Translations under genes and position numbers: made by a program
NCBI GenBank assembly: GCA_032123435.1
Contig: JAQBFJ010000075.1
Span: forward strand, 1 to 15,790
DNA length: 15,790 nt
Source: JAQBFJ01 sp032123435
GTDB lineage: Bacteria; Verrucomicrobiota; Kiritimatiellia; UBA8416; JAQBFJ01
Direction: 5' to 3'
The notes under the pieces: model-generated
Database searches by the model: none
Told to the model about the DNA's origin: nothing
Seen by the model: only the letters and a program-made list of their open reading frames with translations
In this document: positions 1 to 6,108 of the stretch, piece after piece
Position numbering within the stretch: position 1 is the first letter of the stretch
Layout of the letters: every line of letters begins with the position of its first letter

Positions 1-2
1 TT

Positions 3-149
3 GTGCTTATGGGGACTCAGGGTGAGGAATCCATATGGGCTGATGAAATTGCGGAGTGGTGTGATACAATTTGCTATGAAGTGCTTACTGGTATAAAAAC
101 AGAGGGAAGCAGACCTTGCGGATTTATTGAGCCGACTTATCCTGAGTAG
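3..149 (+). CDS. C-terminal fragment of an unidentified protein (cut by window edge)
   Basis: Reading frame 3 is open from the left edge for 48 codons and ends in TAG at 147-149; the start lies outside the window. The other two plus-strand frames are interrupted within this stretch. The visible tail is acidic and contains two tryptophans, three cysteines and the ending RPCGFIEPTYPE. I do not recognise the family. It is treated as a real gene end because the frame is open to the edge and the composition looks protein-like, but a chance frame of this length is possible. Confidence 0.45.
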   Translation: MLMGTQGEESIWADEIAEWCDTICYEVLTGIKTEGSRPCGFIEPTYPE

Positions 150-378
150 TTTATCGGCGAAGTATGGGCATTTTCAGCGATCCAGCGTTTTCTGTCTTTC
201 GACGCGGTGCATACGCACATTGCTCAAGATTAACCCTTCAATACGTCGAAAGACAAACTCTGAGCAATCCCCGTGAAAAAGGGTATATTGAAGCCCCAAA
301 AGGTGAACATTGCACAATTCTCGTGAAATAAACGGGCCAAGGGGAATTGTTTAAAAAAATTCATTTCATGACAAAATC
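150..378. other. Gene-free stretch with several inverted repeats
   Basis: No protein-like frame is visible. A perfect 12-bp inverted repeat pairs 193-204 with 244-255. An 8-bp repeat pairs 219-226 with 261-268, and another pairs 236-243 with 286-293; both cross the first, so an RNA could fold as a pseudoknot rather than a simple hairpin. A small hairpin GTGC-ATAC-GCAC (207-218) sits inside the first loop. A further arm pairs 314-322 with 342-350, including one G-T pair. The right part also carries a copy of the GCCCGYTTATTKCACG repeat in minus orientation (322-337). It could be a structured RNA, a repeat cluster or a mobile-element remnant; the sequence alone does not decide. Confidence 0.5.
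322..337 (-). repeat. Dispersed intergenic repeat GCCCGYTTATTKCACG, copy 1
   Basis: On the minus strand this reads GCCCGTTTATTTCACG. It is an exact 16-bp match, in opposite orientation, to 1914-1929, so the two copies flank the radical SAM gene as an inverted pair. It matches 3659-3674 at 14 of 16 positions. Confidence 0.6.
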
Positions 379-384
379 ATGACA
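366..384 (-). promoter_or_regulatory. Pho-box-like direct repeat (putative OmpR/PhoB-family operator)
   Basis: TCATGACA occurs at 366-373 and again at 377-384, exactly 11 bp apart. On the minus strand this gives TGTCAT, five AT-rich bases, TGTCAT, the same layout as the E. coli Pho box. OmpR/PhoB-family regulators bind such one-turn direct repeats as head-to-tail dimers (established knowledge). It ends 51 bp before the radical SAM start codon, and an OmpR-family regulator is encoded 2.5 kb downstream. That this regulator is the one that binds is inference. Confidence 0.45.
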
Positions 385-420
385 TGCGTCTGGCATCCTT
401 TCCATAAATATAGAAAAAGG

Positions 421-426
421 AAAGGA
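421..426 (+). promoter_or_regulatory. Ribosome binding site deciding the radical SAM start
   Basis: AAAGGA, itself preceded by another AAAGG, lies 9 nt before the ATG at 436. The earlier in-frame ATG at 379 has no such site and overlaps the 11-bp direct repeat, so the start at 436 is preferred. Confidence 0.65.
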
Positions 427-435
427 TGTTTTACC

Positions 436-1914
436 ATGAATATTCTGATGATATACCCGAAGGTCCCGGACACGTTCTGGAGTTTCAAGCATGCTCTCAG
501 TTTTGTCGGCAAAAAAGCGTCATTTCCACCACTTGGACTCCTGACTGTGGCGGGATTACTGCCTGAACTATGGGAGAAGAGGCTGGTAGACCTGAATGTG
601 GACAAGCTGTGCGACAGAGATCTTGCATGGGCAGACTACGCGTTCATAAGCGGCATGGTTGTCCAGAAGGAATCAGCTCGCGAGATAGTGGCGCGTTGCA
701 ATGAGGCCAATCTGAAAGTTGTTGCAGGTGGTCCGCTTTTCACGATGGAACATGAGGCGTTTGAAGGCGTGGATCATTTTGTTTTAAACGAAGCGGAAAT
801 CACTCTGCCGCACTTTCTTAAAGACCTCAAGAATGGCCGGGCCAAACGTATCTATTCAACAGTTGATTTTGCGGATATGAAGGCTACTCCTTCACCCGTA
901 TGGGATTTGATAGATATAAATCGTTACCATGCCATGGAAATCCAGTACTCACGCGGTTGCCCGTTCAACTGTGACTTCTGCAACATCACCTCACTGCTCG
1001 GTCGTCGTGTGCGAACAAAGAGTACGGAACAGATCATTGCTGAACTGGATGGACTTTGTTCCTGCGGATGCCGAGGCAAGGTGTTCTTTGTGGATGACAA
1101 CTTTATCGGCAATAAGGAGCATCTCAAAGCTGACTTGCTTCCACGTCTGATTGAATGGCGGAAGGATAAGAAAGGCATCACATTCCAGACCGAATCATCG
1201 ATTAATCTGGCTGATGACAAGGAACTGATGGATCTGATGGTGGAAGCTGGTTTTGATACGGTCTTTGTCGGAATCGAAACACCCGATGAAGTATCCCTGG
1301 CCGAATGCAACAAGAAGCAGAATGAACACCGTGATCTTGTTGAGGATGTGAAGAAAATCCAACGGGCTGGTCTGCAGGTACAAGGCGGTTTTATTGTTGG
1401 TTTCGACAGTGACAAGCCATCCGTATTCCGCAAGCAGATAGAGTTTATTCAAAAGAGCGGCATTGTAACTGCCATGGTTGGTATCTTGCAGGCCCCCAAG
1501 GGAACTCAGCTTTATCAACGCATGGAGAAGGATGGCCGCCTTCGTGGTTTAACATCGGGTGACAATGTTGAGGGAACGACGAACATAGTGCCTGTTATGG
1601 ATCTTGACCGACTGCTCAAGGGTTACAGGGAGATTCTGAACCACATTTATGCCCCGCGTCATTATTATGAACGGATCAGGACATTGCTGCTTGAATACCG
1701 GGCTCCGAAAGACAGGCGTGTACCGCCCCTTTGTGAGTTGATGGCTTTACTGCGTTCAATCTACAGGCTGGGCATTCTGGGCAAGGAACGTCTGCATTAC
1801 TGGAAGCTCCTGATCTGGACTTCTTTTCGAAGGCCGGCCCTTTTTCCGCTTGCGGTTACCCTGGCTATTTCGGGCTATCACTTCCGAAAAGTGTGCGAAC
1901 AGCATGTGCATTAG
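436..1914 (+). CDS. B12-binding-domain radical SAM protein, DUF4070-like
   Basis: A 492-residue cytoplasmic metalloenzyme of the cobalamin-binding (class B) radical SAM type. Residues 1 to about 145 form a B12-binding-like Rossmann domain opening with MNILMIYPKVPDTFW and containing PPLGLLTVAGLLP. The radical SAM core follows, with the 4Fe-4S ligands C175, C179 and C182 in RGCPFNCDFC (CX3CX2C). The last roughly 120 residues (LYQRMEKDGRL to the end) resemble the DUF4070 tail found in this family, which includes the hopanoid 2-methylase HpnP. The start is set by AAAGGA 9 nt upstream. Substrate is unknown: methylation or another radical rearrangement of a lipid or natural product is family-level inference. 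It has a Pho-box-like repeat upstream, inverted repeats at both flanks, and a two-component system directly downstream in the same direction. Confidence 0.88.
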   Translation: MNILMIYPKVPDTFWSFKHALSFVGKKASFPPLGLLTVAGLLPELWEKRLVDLNVDKLCDRDLAWADYAFISGMVVQKESAREIVARCNEANLKVVAGGPLFTMEHEAFEGVDHFVLNEAEITLPHFLKDLKNGRAKRIYSTVDFADMKATPSPVWDLIDINRYHAMEIQYSRGCPFNCDFCNITSLLGRRVRTKSTEQIIAELDGLCSCGCRGKVFFVDDNFIGNKEHLKADLLPRLIEWRKDKKGITFQTESSINLADDKELMDLMVEAGFDTVFVGIETPDEVSLAECNKKQNEHRDLVEDVKKIQRAGLQVQGGFIVGFDSDKPSVFRKQIEFIQKSGIVTAMVGILQAPKGTQLYQRMEKDGRLRGLTSGDNVEGTTNIVPVMDLDRLLKGYREILNHIYAPRHYYERIRTLLLEYRAPKDRRVPPLCELMALLRSIYRLGILGKERLHYWKLLIWTSFRRPALFPLAVTLAISGYHFRKVCEQHVH

Positions 1915-1929
1915 CCCGTTTATTTCACG
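1914..1929 (+). repeat. Dispersed intergenic repeat GCCCGYTTATTKCACG, copy 2
   Basis: GCCCGTTTATTTCACG begins at the last base of the radical SAM stop codon. Continuing to 1931 it can form a weak hairpin (CCCGT, 7-nt loop, ACGGG), but no T-run follows, so it is not a convincing intrinsic terminator. Confidence 0.6.
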
Positions 1930-1962
1930 GGTTAGCGTTAAGCAGCATTGGCATTTCAGCTG

Positions 1963-1991
1963 TTGAATATCCGGCAGATCTGCTTTAATAT
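1963..1991 (+). promoter_or_regulatory. Candidate promoter for the histidine kinase operon with palindromic spacer
   Basis: TTGAAT (1963-1968), 17-bp spacer, TAATAT (1986-1991). The spacer contains the perfect 10-bp palindrome GCAGATCTGC (1974-1983), in the usual place for an operator. The -10 box ends only 7 nt before the ATG at 1999, which would make the transcript leaderless; this fits the absence of a ribosome binding site there. The boxes match consensus only moderately. Confidence 0.35.
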
Positions 1992-1998
1992 ATCCGTG

Positions 1999-2919
1999 AT
2001 GAAGCGTTTCAGCTTAAACTTGAATCTTACGAGTGTGATCGTTATTATTGCGGCAGGTGTATTGCTGCCGGTCATGCTGTCAACGGCGGTTGGTATCGTT
2101 GCAATTCTTATGGCTGAAGATACCGGCGGCATTGTCACAGGTGTACTGATCATATCTTTCACTGTTACAGCTGCAGGCTGCAGTTTGCTGGCACTGGTGT
2201 TTACGGGAAGAAAGGCCCGTCTTGCTCGTCAGCAGGCTGATTTCATCGCAAACATATCTCACGAGTTCCGCACGCCGCTCAGCGCGATCAGGCTTTATGC
2301 CCAGACACTGCAGTCGGGCAAGCTGGCCGACGATCCTGAGCAGGTTTCCCGGTGTATCGCTACAATCCTGCGTGAGACAACGTGGCTTGATGTTATGATC
2401 GACAGGATGTTGACATGGCGAGCTTCATCAAAAGACATGATGGAACTAAACATGGAAACGAAATCCGTATCTGAGGCCGTATATGGCGCCATTGATCGAT
2501 TCAACACAATGGTTCCACCCAATGAACTTGTCATTGCTTCCTCGATAGAGACTCAGCTTTATGTACAGCACGACGCAAAAGCACTGAACGCTGTTATCCT
2601 GAATCTGCTTACGAACGCGTATAAATACACCGGCAGGCAGAAACAGATCAGTGTCAGTGCGCAAGACATGGTCGACCATGTGATTATTGAAGTGAAGGAC
2701 AATGGAATTGGTCTTACAACCGCTGAGGCGAAGCGCATATTTGAACCATTCTATCGCGCAGAGCGCAGAGACCGGGGAGAAACGGGTGGTGTTGGACTTG
2801 GCCTGGCCATAGCCCGGCACCTGATATATCAGCACAACGGCACGATTTTCGTCAGCAGTCGGCAGGATGAAGGTTCATCTTTCACGATAAGCCTTCCGGC
2901 GATGGAGAATGATTTATGA
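1999..2919 (+). CDS. Membrane sensor histidine kinase
   Basis: A 306-residue inner-membrane kinase. Two hydrophobic segments (about residues 10-34 and 45-66) are joined by a very short loop containing AEDTGG, so there is no extracytoplasmic sensor domain and no clear HAMP or PAS domain; this layout resembles intramembrane-sensing kinases. The HisKA motif is ISHEFRTPLSAIR with phosphoacceptor H88. The ATPase domain has the N-box LNLLTNAYKYT, the G1 box VKDNGIGL, the F-box IFEPFYRA and the G2 box GVGLGLAIARHL, so it should be active. The 3' end overlaps the response regulator by ATGA, indicating translational coupling. An upstream TTG at 1948 could extend it by 17 residues, but ATG 1999 opens naturally with MKRFSLNLNL ahead of the first membrane segment. 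The signal is unknown. Confidence 0.88.
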   Translation: MKRFSLNLNLTSVIVIIAAGVLLPVMLSTAVGIVAILMAEDTGGIVTGVLIISFTVTAAGCSLLALVFTGRKARLARQQADFIANISHEFRTPLSAIRLYAQTLQSGKLADDPEQVSRCIATILRETTWLDVMIDRMLTWRASSKDMMELNMETKSVSEAVYGAIDRFNTMVPPNELVIASSIETQLYVQHDAKALNAVILNLLTNAYKYTGRQKQISVSAQDMVDHVIIEVKDNGIGLTTAEAKRIFEPFYRAERRDRGETGGVGLGLAIARHLIYQHNGTIFVSSRQDEGSSFTISLPAMENDL

Positions 2920-3638
2920 GCAAAAGCTCTTCCAGTAACAAGCGCCGGAAGGACGTTATTCTTGTAATCGAAGACGACAGAGCTTTGCGTGAAGGTCTGA
3001 CTATGAATCTTGTACTTCACGGCTACGATGTGCTCGCGGCCCCGGATGGAGAAAAGGGCATGCAGATGGCCTTCGACGCACGTCCGAACCTGATTGTCCT
3101 CGACATCATGATGCCGGGTTGGACGGGTCTGGATATTCTTGAGGAGCTCCGCAAGCGTGGCGAGAAAGTGCCCGTTCTGATTTTGTCGGCTTTAAACACA
3201 ACGCCCGACAAGGTGGCAGGCCTTGATCTTGGTGCAGACGATTACATGAGCAAACCGTTCGATCTTCCTGAGCTTATTGCCCGCATAGATATGATGCTTA
3301 GAAGACAACGCTCCGCAGAACAGGACAGGCCGATATTGTCGTTTGGAGATGTTACCATTGATCGATCGGCAAGAACCGTGAAAGTACGCGGCACAAAAAC
3401 AAATCTATCAGCCAAAGAGTTCGACATCCTGTGCCTTCTGGCTGATTCGCCGGGGCAGGTTTTCACCAGGGAGATCATTCTTGAGCGTATTTGGGGTTGG
3501 GGTTACGACGGTACAGCCCGGACGGTGGACAACTTTGTGGCGAATCTGCGTAAAAAGGTTGAGCTCGGTCGCGATGCGCCGAGACACATCAAGACCGTAC
3601 CCAAAGTAGGTTACAAACTTGATGTTCATCCTGAATAA
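2916..3638 (+). CDS. OmpR/PhoB-family response regulator
   Basis: A 240-residue DNA-binding response regulator, partner of the kinase whose stop codon it overlaps (ATGA). The receiver domain (about 12-128) has the acidic pair D20/D21, phosphoacceptor D63 in VLDIMMPGWTG and K113 in MSKPFD. The C-terminal winged helix (about 140-238) shows the OmpR/PhoB signatures LSAKEFDILCLLADSPGQVF, ARTVDNFVANLRKKVE and a VGYKL ending. An N-terminal tail of about 12 polar residues (SKSSSSNKRRK) precedes the receiver. Such proteins bind direct repeats of about 11-bp period, and one exists in front of the radical SAM gene upstream; regulation of that gene is inference. Target genes are otherwise unknown. Confidence 0.92.
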   Translation: MSKSSSSNKRRKDVILVIEDDRALREGLTMNLVLHGYDVLAAPDGEKGMQMAFDARPNLIVLDIMMPGWTGLDILEELRKRGEKVPVLILSALNTTPDKVAGLDLGADDYMSKPFDLPELIARIDMMLRRQRSAEQDRPILSFGDVTIDRSARTVKVRGTKTNLSAKEFDILCLLADSPGQVFTREIILERIWGWGYDGTARTVDNFVANLRKKVELGRDAPRHIKTVPKVGYKLDVHPE

Positions 3639-3658
3639 ATGCGGTGAAGACCGGATAA

Positions 3659-3674
3659 GCCCGCTTATTGCACG
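3659..3674 (+). repeat. Dispersed intergenic repeat GCCCGYTTATTKCACG, copy 3
   Basis: GCCCGCTTATTGCACG lies 21 bp after the response regulator stop. It matches copy 2 at 14 of 16 positions, and 17 of 20 when extended by four bases to the right. It overlaps the short palindrome ATAAGC-CC-GCTTAT (3655-3668). The rest of the 92-bp convergent gap before dnaG shows no clear terminator. Confidence 0.55.
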
Positions 3675-3730
3675 AGTTCAGACAGGGGATAATTAATTGC
3701 CGGGTTGGTGTTTGATCAGTCACCGTGTTG

Positions 3731-5569
3731 TTACTGGTGTGCGTTTTCCTCTTGGATATGCATTTCAATTACGGCAGAGCCATCTGTCCAGTGTTTCAAA
3801 GTGTTCAAATCACATGTAATCTGGTGTTGCTGGTTTTCGTTTATTTTCTGTTTGTCGAGTTCGGAGCGTTGTTTCTTGAGCTTATTTCGCCATAGTTTGA
3901 GAATAATATCTTTAACTGAATCGAGTCGAACGAATTCAGCTCTTGTTTTGGTTGGAGCCATCTGTACCTTGGCGGCGAATCTCTGCAGGTCTTCGGGTGA
4001 TTCATCGTATTCGCGAACAATATCCTGAATGCTGCGTCCATTTTCCAGTGAAGTCAGACATGCCTTTACGACGGCACGGCAAATCGTATTTTCCAGCATA
4101 GAGAGAGGGAGATATTTTTTTATGACAGGTGCGAGTTCGGGGTGATCCGATATGTGTACCATATGTTCGCACAAGGCTGTTTCTTCGGCGGGGATTGCCT
4201 GTTCGTTCAAGGTCGGTTTTGATTCGGTGTCGGCATGGTCGTTGGACCGGTTCTTGCGTTTCCTGAGCATCTGGCTGAGATCATCATTCAGAGCTGAAGC
4301 CGGCAGGTTCAGTCGTCCAGCGGCTTCCTGGATCAACTTTGCTTTCTGTACGGAGTTAGTGCTGAAGCTGATTGTTTCAAGGACTGATCTCGCGATTCGC
4401 ATTACACCGATTTCAGTGTCATTTTTTTCTCTTTGCGACAAAATCTCTATCTGAAAGCTTACAGCCGAAAGTGCCCGGTCAATAATTTTCCGGAAAGCTT
4501 CAGCGCCTTGTTTGCGTATGAAGGAATCGGGATCTTCTCCGCGAGGAAGTTGTGCGATACGCACGGCAAAGTCGGACGTCATGAAAATCGTTGTTGTTTT
4601 GACTGCGGCATCCTGGCCGGCTTTATCCGGATCAAAGACGATGCAGACACTATCGGCATAACGTTTCAGGATAAGGGCATGGTCTTCGGTAAAGGCCGTT
4701 CCCTGTGAGGCTACTGCTGTTTTAAATCCTGCTTGATGGCATCGTATGACATCAATTTGGCCTTCACAAAGGATTACTTGTCGTGATTCGACGATGTGAC
4801 GTCTGGCTTTGTCGAGGCCGTAGAGCATTTTGCTTTTCTTAAAGAGGACTGTCTCGGGGCTGTTGATATACTTGGCGGATTTATCTTTTGCATCCAATGC
4901 CCTGGCGCTGAAGGCGATGATTCTTCCCTGCTGGTCCCATATGGGAAACATGAGGCGGTTTCGGAATCGGTCATAATATTTCAGGCTGGCGTTTGGTTTA
5001 TTGCTTTTAAGTATCAGGCCTGCTTGTTCAAGCAAGGCAGTTTTATATTTGGATTTTTCAGCCCATTTAAGTATGGAGTCCCATCTATCCGGCGCGTAGC
5101 CTAAGATGAATTCCTCGGCTATTTCGCCGGACAGCGCTCGTTCCTGCAGGTATTCCCGCGCGGTGGAAGCCGATTTCATTTGCCGCAGACAGCGTTGGTA
5201 GAAGCGGGCAACTTCCTCATGAATTTTGTAAAGAGTTGTTTTATCGGTGCCTTTCTCATCTGTTGATTCTTCGAAGTCCAGTGTGATGCCGGCGCGTTGT
5301 GCGAGCAATTTAACGGCCATTGGAAAGTCCACTCCTTCGTATTTCATGACAAATTCGAAAACATCTCCACCTGCGCCGCACCCGAAGCAATGATAGATCT
5401 GGCGTTGCAGGTTAACGTGGAATGAAGGTGTTTTTTCCTTATGGAACGGGCAAATGGCTTTAAAGGAGGAGCCTGAACGTTTGATTGTGAAATAAGAACC
5501 TATAACATCGGCTATATCGTTACTGGAACGAATATCTTCAAGTATTCTTTTGGAAAGGATTCCCGTCAT
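3731..5569 (-). CDS. dnaG: DNA primase DnaG
   Basis: The replicative primase makes RNA primers at the fork and normally works with the DnaB helicase. It is 612 residues, normal for the family. The CHC2 zinc finger has ligands C40, H43, C61 and C64 (CPFHKEKTPSF ... YHCFGCGAGGD). The catalytic core holds RNRLMFPIWD, and the Toprim domain has E269 in LCEGQIDVI and D313/D315 in VFDPDKAGQDA, where a proline replaces the usual glycine between the aspartates. The C-terminal part after about residue 420 would be the helicase-binding region. Its ATG overlaps the stop of cvpA (ATGA at 5566-5569), so the two are translationally coupled. Unlike the E. coli arrangement there is no rpoD next to it; the gene converges on the two-component operon. 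Confidence 0.96.
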   Translation of the reverse strand: MTGILSKRILEDIRSSNDIADVIGSYFTIKRSGSSFKAICPFHKEKTPSFHVNLQRQIYHCFGCGAGGDVFEFVMKYEGVDFPMAVKLLAQRAGITLDFEESTDEKGTDKTTLYKIHEEVARFYQRCLRQMKSASTAREYLQERALSGEIAEEFILGYAPDRWDSILKWAEKSKYKTALLEQAGLILKSNKPNASLKYYDRFRNRLMFPIWDQQGRIIAFSARALDAKDKSAKYINSPETVLFKKSKMLYGLDKARRHIVESRQVILCEGQIDVIRCHQAGFKTAVASQGTAFTEDHALILKRYADSVCIVFDPDKAGQDAAVKTTTIFMTSDFAVRIAQLPRGEDPDSFIRKQGAEAFRKIIDRALSAVSFQIEILSQREKNDTEIGVMRIARSVLETISFSTNSVQKAKLIQEAAGRLNLPASALNDDLSQMLRKRKNRSNDHADTESKPTLNEQAIPAEETALCEHMVHISDHPELAPVIKKYLPLSMLENTICRAVVKACLTSLENGRSIQDIVREYDESPEDLQRFAAKVQMAPTKTRAEFVRLDSVKDIILKLWRNKLKKQRSELDKQKINENQQHQITCDLNTLKHWTDGSAVIEMHIQEENAHQ

Positions 5570-6084
5570 TGTACTTCTGCCTGTAGTTCTTTTGCCATTT
5601 CCTCGATTTCTTCCAGGGGCGGGATGCAGTTTCCGACCATGGATCCTATAAAGGATTTCTCTTTGAAGATTCTGTTCCAGTATTTGTCGTTCAGCATGTT
5701 CACGGTCATAAATATGATAATAATGATGATACTGGAAGAAATGAAGCCGGCAATTAGTCCGCCCAATCTGTCAGCTTTCGGATTGACAACGATTTTTATG
5801 ATGTATTTCATGGCGGAACGGAGCAGGGCCATGGCTATTATAGCGGCAATTATGGTTACTACGAACGCAACGGCATGTGCGGACCATTTTGTTAATCTTG
5901 TGTTTTCGAGGAACCATGAACCGAATGGACGAAAGAAATACAAGCCCATGCATAAAGCTGTTATCGTGCTTATAAAGCCTGCGATTTCGGCGCTCAAGCC
6001 TCTGATAAGACCGCGAATGGAGCCGAGTAGGATGATGATCAGCGCTATGATATCAACAATATTAAATGATCGGATCTGTTCCAT
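5566..6084 (-). CDS. cvpA: CvpA family membrane protein
   Basis: A 172-residue integral membrane protein of the CvpA family (in E. coli named for colicin V production; broader role in envelope homeostasis). The N-terminus FNIVDIIALIIILLGSIRGLIRGLSAEI is the family signature. About four hydrophobic helices follow, the last an isoleucine-rich stretch near residues 118-130, and then a short soluble tail ending in an acidic helix. It lies 24 bp after the TPR gene and overlaps dnaG by 4 bp, so TPR-cvpA-dnaG are probably one transcript. No good Shine-Dalgarno precedes its ATG, which may mean coupling to the upstream gene. Confidence 0.85.
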   Translation of the reverse strand: MEQIRSFNIVDIIALIIILLGSIRGLIRGLSAEIAGFISTITALCMGLYFFRPFGSWFLENTRLTKWSAHAVAFVVTIIAAIIAMALLRSAMKYIIKIVVNPKADRLGGLIAGFISSSIIIIIIFMTVNMLNDKYWNRIFKEKSFIGSMVGNCIPPLEEIEEMAKELQAEVQ

Positions 6085-6108
6085 AAGCGGGTAATTCCGG
6101 TTCGACTG

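Noticed and set aside
924..1433. Long minus-strand frame inside the radical SAM gene
   Set aside because: It is antisense to a well-supported gene, its translation is serine/arginine-rich without recognisable domains, and no SD or promoter is seen.
1914..1931. Hairpin CCCGT-N7-ACGGG as an intrinsic terminator of the radical SAM gene
   Set aside because: Only 5 bp of stem and no T-run follows; the stem is not kept in the related copy at 3659.
1914..1950. Possible integron attC site or transposon end at the repeat after the radical SAM gene
   Set aside because: No GTTRRRY core with a matching partner, no integrase or transposase in the window, and no target-site duplication was recognisable.
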